Assembly: GCA_013299105.1 (NCBI GenBank)
Contig: JAAFJY010000029.1
Location: 1 to 64,000, forward strand
Direction of reading: 5' to 3'
DNA from: Chitinophagales bacterium
Lineage (GTDB): Bacteria > Bacteroidota > Bacteroidia > Chitinophagales > Saprospiraceae
Length of the DNA: 64,000 nucleotides
The position numbers and the translations under genes were made by a program. Positions within the stretch are counted from its first letter, which is position 1. The number at the start of each line of letters is the position of its first letter. Under the pieces are notes generated by a model. The model did no database searches, had not been told where the DNA came from, and saw only the letters and a program-made list of their open reading frames with translations. Below are positions 10,412 to 19,340 of the stretch, one piece after another.

Positions 10412-11116
10412 TCACTGGCTGAAGGGCAAAGCATACCCAATGGTCAGCAAAAAAGAGCGGCTTTTGTTGGGTGTTTCGATGAAGCCGAACCCATTGGCCT
10501 GGGTGCGCAATACGTCGCCCAAGCCTAAGTTGAAACGCGCTTCAATGACCAAGGGAAAATCTTCGCCAAACTCGTAACCAATGCCCAAGGGCAGGGTGAA
10601 ATCGTTGTTGCCGCGCAGTACTTCACGCAAACCTTGCTGGATTTGCAGGTCGGGGCCCAATTCAGGTTGATTGGACGAGTACTTGACCTTGTTGTTGGCG
10701 ATGTTGAACCCCATTTGTGCACCAAACATCAAGTGCAAGCCTGCAACGGGATAGATTTTGAATAGCATAGCCGTATTGAAGTACTGGTAGTCAAAATCGG
10801 CATTGTACTCCAGCCCCAAGGAGTCTTTGTAGCTGTAGCCCCCTCCTTGCATGGAGTAAGTAAATTCGGGTTGGATGGCGATAAAGGAATTGGCCAAACG
10901 GCGATGTACAAAAATACCGCCTACGTATCCCAATCGGTACTTGTCTTCGGTTTCGTAACCCCGGTACACACCTGGGCGGATAATGGTAGTTGTCAAATCG
11001 GCAATACGGGAATAAGCAGCCCCACTTTTGAAGCCCAGGTGCCAGGTTTCTTCGGGTAACTGTGCTTGAACAGAACATACAATCAAACCCAAAAGCAGGG
11101 TAAGTACATACTTCAT
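10412..11116 (-). CDS. Outer-membrane beta-barrel protein (PorT/OmpW-like size)
   Basis: 234 residues from the ATG at 11116, chosen because it is directly followed by a signal peptide (MKYVLTLLLGLIVCSVQAQ). The open frame extends 34 codons further upstream, but that part reads through GTTGAAA-type repeat sequence and has no signal character. Alternating hydrophobic and polar strands, glycine-aromatic turns and the C-terminal FLLTIGYALPFSQ are typical of an eight-strand-like Bacteroidota barrel with outer_membrane_beta-barrel (PorT-like) architecture. Function unknown. It sits alone, 320 bases from the T9SS/RHS pair on the same strand. Confidence 0.75.
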   Translation of the reverse strand: MKYVLTLLLGLIVCSVQAQLPEETWHLGFKSGAAYSRIADLTTTIIRPGVYRGYETEDKYRLGYVGGIFVHRRLANSFIAIQPEFTYSMQGGGYSYKDSLGLEYNADFDYQYFNTAMLFKIYPVAGLHLMFGAQMGFNIANNKVKYSSNQPELGPDLQIQQGLREVLRGNNDFTLPLGIGYEFGEDFPLVIEARFNLGLGDVLRTQANGFGFIETPNKSRSFLLTIGYALPFSQ

Positions 11117-11938
11117 GTGCAGATAGTTTTTGGTATTACGAATAAGTTGAAAAGTTGAAGGGTTGAAATGTTGACGAGAAGTGCTGCGATCAAGCATTTG
11201 GACTTGAATTGCTTTCACAACGCGTTTTCATACAACATTCAATGCCTTTTTCCACAGCTTTTCATCTCGAAAAATGTGAACAAAATCAGAACTACATTTC
11301 GGGGGGCGAAACGAAGTCGAAAGTTTGAAAACAAACAAAACGGGCAATGGAGATACGCTGACACAGGGCTGGTCAGTAAGGCACAATTGGGCCTTCAATC
11401 CGGTAAAAAATTGCAGGATGGAAATATATGGTAATTTCTTAAAATCGCCAAGAGTAGGGCCTATAAAAGTGAATAAAAATTGAACTTGGCCCATTTTGGG
11501 CTAAAAAACAGGGCTGGTCGTGGGTTTTTCTTCAACATTTCAACCCTCAACCTTTCAACTCACGCAAAGCACAAGGGGCCGCCAGTTTTGGCAGCCCCTT
11601 CTAAAGTTCGGGATTATATCACGGGTCTGGAAATAGGCTTTATGAACAGAAGGTTTTTGAGACAGAACAGAGTGGTTTTTGGCTGATTGAGGCTTCTTTT
11701 TTAGTTCGTAGCCCAGCTACGGGCTAAAAAAGAAACGATAAGCAGGCGAAAAAGGCCCTGTTATGGCCATTTAACTTTTTGTTGATAAAGCCTAATATAA
11801 AAGAAAAAAAAGGGGGAACTGGATCGTGTGTCGTCAACAAAAAAATGAAAACTTATCAACTGGACCGAAGTCCTCAATCCTGAGGAGTTGAAATCGAATT
11901 CACTTCTTTTCAACCCTTCAACTTTTCAATTTTTCAAC
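11117..11938. other. 822-bp non-coding region with hairpins and GTTGAA tracts
   Basis: No supported gene. Visible items are a GTTGAAA-type tract at about 11144-11178, the same tract in reverse sense at 11532-11561 and 11905-11938, a hairpin at 11573-11600 (AAGGGGC ... GCCCCTT) and a longer A/T-flanked hairpin at 11694-11734. The last tract lies directly after the stop of the minus-strand gene at 11939. Confidence 0.6.
11694..11734. terminator. Bidirectional terminator-like hairpin
   Basis: Arms TTCTTTTTTAG and CTAAAAAAGAA enclose a second stem, CGTAGC/GCTACG. The A-rich and T-rich outer arms mean the structure would end in a U tract on either strand. It is not immediately behind any gene, so its client is unclear. 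Confidence 0.4.
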
Positions 11939-13849
11939 TCAAAAAAGCAGCACTTGCCGTTGCGCTGGCCCTTCAGGTGTAATGATGCGCAACAGGCAAG
12001 CACCGCGAGGCAAATCGGATACGGGAATCGCCTCATTCGGTTGCGCCACCATTTTGAGGCGCTTCCCCGAATAGTCGTAGAATTCGAGTCGCTCTATTTT
12101 CGTACCTGGCAAGTCAACTTGGAGAAAATCTATTGCTGGGTTTGGAAAAAGGTGCAGTTTTTTAGCCCATACTGGCTCTTCAGTGGGCGTAGTACTGCTG
12201 ATGCCCAAGTAGCTGGCTTCGGTTTTGACCGGGATTGCCCTACCTTGTTCGTCGATCAGGCGCACGTTTTCGAGGCTGACGACGGCCACTTGGCCACCTT
12301 GGAGACCCTGCACAGATAAGGTCCCAATTTCTCCAAACCCCGTTTTGCCAGTCTGGTTGATCCGGCTGATCGCTACATAGAGTACTCCTGCAACAGGGTC
12401 GTTGCGCTGGTATTGGATCAAATCAAACACTGGGTGGCCTAGCCATGAGTTGCGCAAGGTGAATTGGATTTTGTCGGCAGAAATTTGTTTGGGGTTGTAT
12501 CGAATAGTAAAAGCCAGGCCATATGCACTTTGGGCCGGGTCGTTGTTTTTACCTAAAACCAGTGGTAAAGTGCTCAATTGTCCGCTGCTGATGCTGCGGT
12601 TGTTCATGCCCAGGTAGATGCCGCTGACAGGGGTCGGTTCTGGGCTTTGGGCCAGGCTGGTGCTGCTTTTTTTGCCAAAATTTTGAGCCATCACCTGCAC
12701 GTCATTGGCTTCGATCATACCGCTGCCATCCATGTCTACGTATTTCAGGTCTTGGTTGGTGCCTACCAGTTTTTGTTTCCAATCGTACATCGTTACTTCT
12801 TGCCAGTTGAAGGCGTCGCTGTAGCGGCGTGGGCCTACTTTGCCATAGGCCAGACCGAGTGGCAAAAGGTCGAGGTGATTCACGATGCCGTTGCGGTCGG
12901 CGTCTCCTGGCCACATTGTTGAGCGGGGGCCGATGTAGAGGTTGGCTGCGCTGGTTTGTACCTCCAGTTGTTTGCGGTTGTTGCCTTCTACTTCCAGGGT
13001 CGTTGGATAGTCGCTGAACTGCACCTGGGTAAGTTGGGCGGTGTCGGTAGTTACAAAGCAGACCTGAAAAATGGCGGTTTGGGCCTGGGTTTGGTAGCCT
13101 TTAGGTTCTTGTCCTTGGTAATTCCAGGAGAAAGAAATGCGGCCTTCCCGAAAAAAGCGAGTGCCAAAATTGGCCAAGCTCAAGCCAGGCAATGCCAGGG
13201 GTTCGATCTGGTCCATGCGCATTTTTTTGGCATTCCAGTTGATCGAAAACTGCATGCTTACAATACCCTCGGTACTTGGGCTGAGCACTACGCGTTGACA
13301 ATACTTGGCTCCTGGATTCAACATGGTATCCGGCAAAGTCAAGCGGATGATATTGACGCTTTGCAATGGGGCTTTGCTGATTGAACCATGCAGCTCTACT
13401 GCTTCTTCTAATGCCGTTATGGCCACCATTTTTTCAGGAAAATGTACGAATTTTAAAGCGCTTGCGCTGTTGCTGTTTCCCAGGCTTCGCACTTTGAGTC
13501 TCAATATGGACGAATTGGATAATGATTGCTCATTGTCTTGAATACGAATTTTATAGAGGATATTGTCTGCATTCAATACATTGCGATTCACCTGAAGGAA
13601 CAGGCTACGATCCCAGGTTTTGATGGAATCGATGGCAATGCTCGATGCTGCACAAAGGGTGAAGGAGATGGTTTTGAACCGCTCCAGGTTTTTGGCATGC
13701 AGGTCAATCCATTTGCTTTCCCCTTCCATCAGGCTGAGTGATTCCATCCAAATACTGGGTTGCGAAACCACTGGATTCGTCACTTGCGCAAATGCACTAT
13801 GGGTGAATAGAAAAACCACGCCAACAGCGAGGTATTGATAGTAACGCAT
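11939..13849 (-). CDS. T9SS protein with two cohesin-like domains and a dockerin-like module
   Basis: 636 residues from the ATG at 13849, chosen because a signal peptide follows (MRYYQYLAVGVVFLFTHSAF). A cohesin-like beta-sandwich covers about residues 175-310 (VSMQFSINWNAKKM, then ISFSWNYQG). A dockerin-like module at about 315-395 carries two calcium loops (DADRNGIVNHLD and DMDGSGMIEAND). A second cohesin-like segment lies at about 410-540 (YGLAFTIRYNPKQIS). The last 75 residues are a T9SS type A sorting domain (LHLFPNPAIDFLQVDLPG). Such proteins are surface scaffolds or adhesins in gliding and particle-degrading Bacteroidota; the binding partner is unknown. A longer frame to 13927 exists, but the extra 26 residues look like leader DNA. 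Confidence 0.85.
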   Translation of the reverse strand: MRYYQYLAVGVVFLFTHSAFAQVTNPVVSQPSIWMESLSLMEGESKWIDLHAKNLERFKTISFTLCAASSIAIDSIKTWDRSLFLQVNRNVLNADNILYKIRIQDNEQSLSNSSILRLKVRSLGNSNSASALKFVHFPEKMVAITALEEAVELHGSISKAPLQSVNIIRLTLPDTMLNPGAKYCQRVVLSPSTEGIVSMQFSINWNAKKMRMDQIEPLALPGLSLANFGTRFFREGRISFSWNYQGQEPKGYQTQAQTAIFQVCFVTTDTAQLTQVQFSDYPTTLEVEGNNRKQLEVQTSAANLYIGPRSTMWPGDADRNGIVNHLDLLPLGLAYGKVGPRRYSDAFNWQEVTMYDWKQKLVGTNQDLKYVDMDGSGMIEANDVQVMAQNFGKKSSTSLAQSPEPTPVSGIYLGMNNRSISSGQLSTLPLVLGKNNDPAQSAYGLAFTIRYNPKQISADKIQFTLRNSWLGHPVFDLIQYQRNDPVAGVLYVAISRINQTGKTGFGEIGTLSVQGLQGGQVAVVSLENVRLIDEQGRAIPVKTEASYLGISSTTPTEEPVWAKKLHLFPNPAIDFLQVDLPGTKIERLEFYDYSGKRLKMVAQPNEAIPVSDLPRGACLLRIITPEGPAQRQVLLF

Positions 13850-14199
13850 GGTATGTTGTTTTACCGCTGTTTTGCGCGCGGATTTGGGAATAAAAACATG
13901 CAAAAGGAGGGAGTGGATACCATGCAAAATTCAGCTCCGGCCAAAACATGCCAATGGCGATGTAGGCGAAAGTAGGAGATGTTGTTTTGCTGATAAGTAT
14001 TGCAGGTTCACGGACGCGTAGGCAAGAAGTGACGGAGCACTACACGTTGGTGAAGTAACGAATGAGAAGTGTAACCTTGGAAAATGGGAGACTGTGCCGG
14101 AGCAGCACTGAGGCAAATATACAACTGCTTCTTATTTCTCCAAATTAAATAGGTGTAAATTTTATTTCAACAGAGTAAAATGATTTTTTGATGATGGAA

Positions 14200-14547
14200 T
14201 CAATATTGGCTTTTTAAGCGCATCCTCAGTAGAGGGTATGGCTTGCCTTGGTCATCGTGAGTAGTCCTTTCAAATGCCTCAAATCCCAATTTTTGGTAAA
14301 AAAGAACTGCATGCTGGTTTTGCTCATTGACATCTACTAGATGAGCATCGAGTTCTTGGATGGCATAGTTCATCAGCATTTTGCCTTAGCCTTTTCCAAT
14401 CTGCTCGGGGTCCAGGAATAGCATTTAGACTTTTCTTTCTGCTATGCCCATGAAGCCCGAAACCCTTGCTTCGTGCACCAGGCAAAATACCGGAAAAGCA
14501 TTGAAGTCGATGGACTGTACCCGCTTTGGAGTATATTTTATTGACAA
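14200..14547 (-). pseudogene. Decayed GNAT N-acetyltransferase
   Basis: On the minus strand one reading frame from 14547 to the stop at 14200-14202 gives a recognisable GNAT core broken by two in-frame stops. The pieces are FNAFPVFCLVHEARVSGFMG ending in ERKV-stop (TAA at about 14425), then MLFLDPEQIGKG-stop (TAA at about 14386), then GKMLMNYAIQELDAHLVDVN followed by EQNQHAVLFYQKLGFEAFER and a C-terminal RMRLKSQY. These match strand 4, the acetyl-CoA loop (normally Q/RxxGxG/A, here QIGKG) and the FYxKxGF motif of the family. The N-terminal 40 or so residues are missing; upstream, a stop precedes LSIKYTPKR. All stops are TAA, consistent with point decay, and no intact copy is in the window. 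Confidence 0.75.
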
Positions 14548-14655
14548 TTAGAAAATTGTGAAGAAAAGGTAAAAAATTAGACCGCAAAAAACACAAATTC
14601 TGGATGCTTAAATGAGCAAGTTGTGTTCAAAAGGAGACTGCGCCGAGCTGAAAAT

Positions 14656-14837
14656 AGAGCGGTGCGCTGGTAAAAGTCTCCAGACTTGTACCACTATTTA
14701 CACGTCGCTGACGTTTGACAAATTTTTATTAAAAATTTGACTACCAACACATTGCATAGAAGTCGCCAAGTCTCCTTCATGCGTCAGAGACGCAAATATA
14801 GCCGTACAAGTCCGGAGACTTGTACGAGCGGCGCTCT
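14656..14837. mobile_element. Small inverted-repeat element, intact copy (182 bp)
   Basis: The ends are imperfect inverted repeats of about 33 bases: AGAGCGGTGCGCTGGT with AGTCTCCAGACTTGTAC on the left, and GTACAAGTCCGGAGACTT with GAGCGGCGCTCT on the right. The interior has no coding frame. A second copy at 62927-63463 has the same ends but is split by an insertion of about 357 bases. The size and structure suggest a MITE-like or palindromic dispersed element; no transposase is in the window. Confidence 0.6.
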
Positions 14838-14959
14838 TTCTATTTTGAGACGAAAATCAAAAATCCCAGGTTTAATAAACACAAAATCAACGGATTACAC
14901 TCAAATCGGGAATTGCTGTTCCAGCATGACGTTGTTTATTTTTGACATGTTACTCATTT

Positions 14960-15589
14960 TCAAACAATAAACTTCTGGTCCCGCGCCGTCTTGATCGCAT
15001 CAGCTTTAGAATGCACGTCCAACTTGAGGTAAATGTTCTTGATGTGTGATTTTACGGTTTCCAAGTCGATGTACATTTCATCGGCGATGCGCTTGCGGCT
15101 TTTGCCAAGGGAAATTTGTTCCAGGATTTCGGTTTCACGCTTGGTCAGGGGTGAGTTTTGATTGCGGTGAAAAGAACGAATGACTAGCCGGGCCACATTG
15201 GCGCTCATGGCTCCTCCACCATCCATTACCTCTTGAATGGCATCGACCATGCGCTGGGGACTGGCATCTTTGGTGAGGTATCCAGCAGCACCATTGGTCA
15301 GGGCGTCAAAAATCATGTTCTCGTTTTCATAAACGGTCAACATGATTACAGGTGTTTGGGGTAGGGCTTTTTTGATTTTCAACAAGGCCTCAATGCCATT
15401 GATGCCTGGCAGTTCTACATCCAAGAGAATAATGTCAGGGCTGTCTTGTGGCAATTTCTTAGCGGCTTCTTCATAGGAGGCATAAGTACTCACCACTACA
15501 TAGCCCTCCATGCTCCCAATCAGGTAGGCATAACTTTCACGAATCGTTTGATCGTCTTCAATCAGGGTGACTCTGGTAGCGTACTTCAT
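14960..15589 (-). CDS. NarL/FixJ-family response regulator
   Basis: 209 residues. The receiver domain (about 1-122) has the acidic pair E11/D12/D13, the phosphoacceptor D57 in DIILLDVELPG, and K107 in GYLTKDAS. A LuxR-type HTH (about 146-200, LTKRETEILEQISLGKSRKR then TVKSHIKNIYLKL) gives DNA binding. Its ATG overlaps the stop of the upstream sensor kinase by four bases (15586-15589), so the two are translationally coupled and are almost surely a cognate pair. Phosphorylation by the kinase should control dimerisation and DNA binding. No target operator could be assigned. Confidence 0.93.
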   Translation of the reverse strand: MKYATRVTLIEDDQTIRESYAYLIGSMEGYVVVSTYASYEEAAKKLPQDSPDIILLDVELPGINGIEALLKIKKALPQTPVIMLTVYENENMIFDALTNGAAGYLTKDASPQRMVDAIQEVMDGGGAMSANVARLVIRSFHRNQNSPLTKRETEILEQISLGKSRKRIADEMYIDLETVKSHIKNIYLKLDVHSKADAIKTARDQKFIV

Positions 15590-18500
15590 GGTGTGTTTTT
15601 TTCAGTTGAAAATTGAAAAAGAAAAGGCTTATCGGTTTTATGGGGGCGCGGTTGCGGACCTTTATTGGTTTTCCATTCCAAAATAACCCCAGTGCCTTGC
15701 AAGAGGTGGCTGATGAACTGGATATCAGCTTGTATGCGTTCGGCCCGGCGTTGCATGTTGTCCATGCCATGCCCTTTTTTGCGCTCAAAAGGTGAAAATC
15801 CTTGGCCATTGTCTTTGAGCGTCATGCGCCAATGGTGTTCAGAAATGAATTCAAAGCTCAATTTAACTTCCGAGCAGCGCGCATGTTTCAAGGCATTTCC
15901 CAAAGCTTCTTTGAAAATCATGATCAGGTTGCGGCTGTGGTCCATCGGCAAGGAAACTTGTCGAAAGTCATCGTCAATTCCTTCAAAATGAAAGGCAATA
16001 TCGGTTTCAGCAAAAAGGTCTTGGCCAAAATCGCGGATACGGCTCAAAACCTCGTGCAAGTTATCGCTGCCTGGATTCAGAGACCAGATGATGTCGCGGG
16101 CCCCAGCGTAAAGTTGCAGGGCATTTTCTTTGATCTGCTGTACAAGGTTACCCAAGTCGGCATCTACATCGGGCATTTTGCGCTGCAAAATATCAGTCAA
16201 TAGCGCGATCCGCGTCAGCTTGTTGCCAATTTCGTCGTGAAAATCCTCGGCGGTGCGGCGGCGCACTTTTTCTTGTTCTTCTTGTCGAAACTGGGCCAAT
16301 AAAGCTAACTTTCGCTCATGGGCCTTGTTGCGCCAGATTTGAATACCAACACCCAATAAAATCAAGGCCCCTACCACCACCAAGCGAAACCACCAACTCA
16401 AGTAGAAAGGCGTAATGATTTCAAAAGCATAAGACAGGCTGGTTTTGGGCCAGGCTTGGCCTTTCTGGATGGCTTGTACTTCGAAGGCGTATTTACCCGG
16501 TGGCAAGCCAGGGTATTCCACCTCCCGGTTGGGGCTGGGGGCTGACCATGCATCGCTCAAGCCCACAATCCGATGCCGATAAATGAGGCCCTGAGGGTTT
16601 TTCAGGTGGATGCCCGTGAAACTAAAGCTCAAGTGGTTTTTCCGCGCCGGCAAGCGCAAGCCGACTGGAATTTGATCAATGCCTTCAAAAGATTTCACCC
16701 ATTTGGGGTTGTCGATTTTCTGGTTTTGTGTTTTTACATCCTCCAGAATGACCTGCGGGTAATTGACCTCAGCCTGGACCCGCGGCAGGTTGATTTTTAA
16801 GACTCCTCGGTTGGTACCAAACCACAAGCTGCCATCGCTGCTCAAAAAGCTGGCGTTTTGGTTGTTTTCCCAAGCAGGGATGCCCATGATTTCACCAAAG
16901 GGCTCAATCTGGGGAGGAAAGGCAGTGCTTTTTGTAAACCTGATGCGACAAAAACCCTTGCCCGTGCCGATGTACAAAGCCCGATCGGGTCCAAAAATCA
17001 GGTTGTAAACAATGGAAGAAGGCAGGCCTTCGTTCAGCGTAAAATGCTGGAAATGGTCTTGCTTGATGCTCCAACAAAAAAGGCCATTGTCGGTGCCGAT
17101 CCAAATTTCATTGTCGCGTTTTACCGCACAAAGAATTGCAGAAGCGTTGAGGATGGGATGTTGCTTAGGGGATTTCAGCTTATCTTTTTCCAATAATCGC
17201 AGCCCTTTCGCGCTGCCAATCAACATGGAGTCCGGACTGATTTGTAAAATACAGGAGCTGAAAAAATCACAGCCGGGCACTTTACCCATCCGGCCATTCT
17301 CCCAGCGTTGAATGCCCACATTGGTACCAGCCCAAATGCGCCCTTCCTGGTCTTCTACCAATCGGAGTATCGCGATATTGGGATTTTTGTCTTCTCCGAT
17401 CAAGGGCATTTTTTGAACTTTGCTACCCTGGTATCGCCACAGGCCTACACCATCAATGCCGATCCAAAGTTGATTTTTGCGGTCGGTCAAAAGAGAATTG
17501 GTGCGCAATTTTGCGGGATGATTGCCCGGTACTTGGGGCAAAGCAGCTTGGTATTGAGAAAGAGAATGCAAGCCTTTGCTATAAGTCCCGGCCACCAAGC
17601 CTAAACCTGGGTGCTCAGTAAAACTCATGACTGAAGTACCCGAAAAACCACTGTTTTCATCATAAACCAGGTAATCATCATTGCTGTAACGGTAAAAACC
17701 TTCTCCATGCGTACAGAGCCAAAGGTTGCTTTCACGATCGAGGTACATGGCGACAATGATTGCATCACTTAATCCATTTTGGCGATTGAAAGCTTGCAGT
17801 TTTTGGTTCTTCCAACGGTACAAATTGGCACCCGATGCCAGCCAAAGCCCGGTTTGGGGGTGATCACACAACAAACGGATATTTTGATCCAACAAGGGCT
17901 TCAGGCCAGGAAAGTCGACCTGTTGCAAGTTACCCTTCTGCCATTTCCACAGACCAGTGGTACTGACCATCCAAAGGGACTGGTTTTGCCCCTGAAAAAC
18001 CCGGTACATGATCCCCTTGGAAAAAGTGGAGTCTGGGCACTTGAATTTTTGCCATCCCCCCTTTTCGTAGCTCCAAAGCCCATTGTTACGGGTACAAACC
18101 CAGAGTCGGTGCTTGAAGTCAGCATGTATGTATAAAATTGGATCTTCCTTGGCAATTGGCGGACCAAATTCCTGGAGCCTGTTGTTTTTGAGTCGAAACA
18201 ATTTTCTACTGCTCAGTAAACAGATATTCCCTTCCGCATCTTCAGCCAGCAAGCTTCCTATTTCCGTACTTTTCAGGGTTTTGGGAAAAGAGAAGTGCTC
18301 AAATTTTTTACCTGAAAAACGACTCAAGCCCAGGGAATGCCCAATCCACAATTGGTTTTTTCGATCATAGCACAGCGCAAAACTGGGATTGCATGCCAAA
18401 CCATCGTTGAAAGTAAAGTTTTGGAACTGAATGCCATCGAAACTGCTCAAGCCCCCCATGGTCGCGATCCAAAGGCGGCCTTCGTGGTCCTGCACCAGGT

Positions 18501-18666
18501 CGTTGGCTTGAGATTGCACCAAACCCTGCTCCACGCTGTAATTGACAAATGGAAATTTTTGGGCTTTGGTAGAAAAAGAAAGGAGCAGACACAAAAACCC
18601 TAAAGCCAGCCTACATATATATAGGTAGCCTTGGGTATTGTTCAATGGCCGTTTTTTGTCTCCCAT
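15586..18666 (-). CDS. Propeller/Y_Y_Y sensor histidine kinase (HisKA_3 type)
   Basis: 1026 residues. After a signal segment (CRLALGFLCLLLSFSTKAQ), a two-component-regulator beta-propeller fills about residues 35-620 with repeated blocks such as DHEGRLWIATMGGLSSFDG and NQLWIGIDGVGLW. A Y_Y_Y immunoglobulin-like domain follows (about 665-735, GLPPGKYAFEVQA), then one transmembrane helix (about 748-772). The cytoplasmic part has the HisKA_3 box with predicted phosphohistidine H810 (AEDFHDEIGNKLTRI) and a HATPase domain (FKEALGNALKHA, then DNGQGF). The order sensor outside, kinase inside, matches the periplasmic glycan-sensing hybrids of Bacteroidota, but here the regulator is a separate coupled gene. 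The ligand is unknown. Confidence 0.93.
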   Translation of the reverse strand: MGDKKRPLNNTQGYLYICRLALGFLCLLLSFSTKAQKFPFVNYSVEQGLVQSQANDLVQDHEGRLWIATMGGLSSFDGIQFQNFTFNDGLACNPSFALCYDRKNQLWIGHSLGLSRFSGKKFEHFSFPKTLKSTEIGSLLAEDAEGNICLLSSRKLFRLKNNRLQEFGPPIAKEDPILYIHADFKHRLWVCTRNNGLWSYEKGGWQKFKCPDSTFSKGIMYRVFQGQNQSLWMVSTTGLWKWQKGNLQQVDFPGLKPLLDQNIRLLCDHPQTGLWLASGANLYRWKNQKLQAFNRQNGLSDAIIVAMYLDRESNLWLCTHGEGFYRYSNDDYLVYDENSGFSGTSVMSFTEHPGLGLVAGTYSKGLHSLSQYQAALPQVPGNHPAKLRTNSLLTDRKNQLWIGIDGVGLWRYQGSKVQKMPLIGEDKNPNIAILRLVEDQEGRIWAGTNVGIQRWENGRMGKVPGCDFFSSCILQISPDSMLIGSAKGLRLLEKDKLKSPKQHPILNASAILCAVKRDNEIWIGTDNGLFCWSIKQDHFQHFTLNEGLPSSIVYNLIFGPDRALYIGTGKGFCRIRFTKSTAFPPQIEPFGEIMGIPAWENNQNASFLSSDGSLWFGTNRGVLKINLPRVQAEVNYPQVILEDVKTQNQKIDNPKWVKSFEGIDQIPVGLRLPARKNHLSFSFTGIHLKNPQGLIYRHRIVGLSDAWSAPSPNREVEYPGLPPGKYAFEVQAIQKGQAWPKTSLSYAFEIITPFYLSWWFRLVVVGALILLGVGIQIWRNKAHERKLALLAQFRQEEQEKVRRRTAEDFHDEIGNKLTRIALLTDILQRKMPDVDADLGNLVQQIKENALQLYAGARDIIWSLNPGSDNLHEVLSRIRDFGQDLFAETDIAFHFEGIDDDFRQVSLPMDHSRNLIMIFKEALGNALKHARCSEVKLSFEFISEHHWRMTLKDNGQGFSPFERKKGHGMDNMQRRAERIQADIQFISHLLQGTGVILEWKTNKGPQPRPHKTDKPFLFQFSTEKNTP

Positions 18667-19340
18667 GTGCTGTTTACTTGGGTTTTAAGACCAAAATATA
18701 AGCTTTTTGTGCAAAAAATGCATGGGTTTTACAAAAGATTGCTCCCCACCACAAGAAGGGCAGAGAGCAACTTGAATATACTGCTCTATTGTCGGGTGTC
18801 GAAATTCTTCCCCTTGGGAACAGCGATGGTTTTTCTTACCAGGCAAAGTTAAAGCAGGTAGGGTGAGTAGGCATCACCCTATTGGCGGGAAAATGGCAGA
18901 GGGGGATCGCTACCTTGTTTAATTTTGGCTCTTATTGGGTTTCAAGTGATTTCTAAATGAGTTTATTCTGGCCATTAAGCCCAAGACTTTTTTGACTTAC
19001 GACTTACGAGTGACGACTTACGACTTACGAAATTGGGCTTCGATTGAAGATTTGTGGTGCATCATTATTTTACGATTCAAGTTTTCCCAATAAAATAGCT
19101 GAGTAAACTTCTAGCATCCTTGACGATCATATGCATTAGCTGAAAATCATTGTTTTTCAAGCCTTTGCAACTTGAATTTAGCCAAGATCAACTCAAATAT
19201 ATCAAGCCGTGCAAACGGATGCCTAAGTACCCAAAGCAATTGCCAGCGAGCCTCCACTTTGTAAGTCGTAAGTCGTCACTCGTAAGTCGTAAGTCAAAAA
19301 TTCGAACTTCGCAAATCCAAAATTCCGTTTCGGGGCTAAC
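18667..19340. other. Intergenic region filled by a MITE-like element
   Basis: There is no gene. Bases 18927-19325 are a copy of the GGCTC inverted-repeat element described separately. Bases 18667-18926 show only AT-rich leader sequence of the divergent-facing kinase gene, without a motif I can name. Confidence 0.6.
18927..19325. mobile_element. GGCTC MITE-like element, copy 1 (right end eroded)
   Basis: The left end GGCTCTTATTGGGTTTCAAG matches the termini of the other three copies. Internal runs of GACTTACGACTTACGAG (about 18986-19030) are repeated in inverted sense at about 19259-19305 (GTAAGTCGTAAGTC). The right side can be followed through TTCGAACTTCGCAAATCC to about 19325, then diverges, so the right terminal repeat is lost just before the coding start at 19341. 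No coding capacity. Confidence 0.65.

Noticed and set aside
11480-11686. Small plus-strand frame in the 11-kb gap
   Set aside because: It passes through a GTTGAAA-type tract and a hairpin and has no family features.
14737-14970. Plus-strand frame over the 14.7-kb element
   Set aside because: Coded by the inverted-repeat element and its flank with no domain; unlikely to be expressed.
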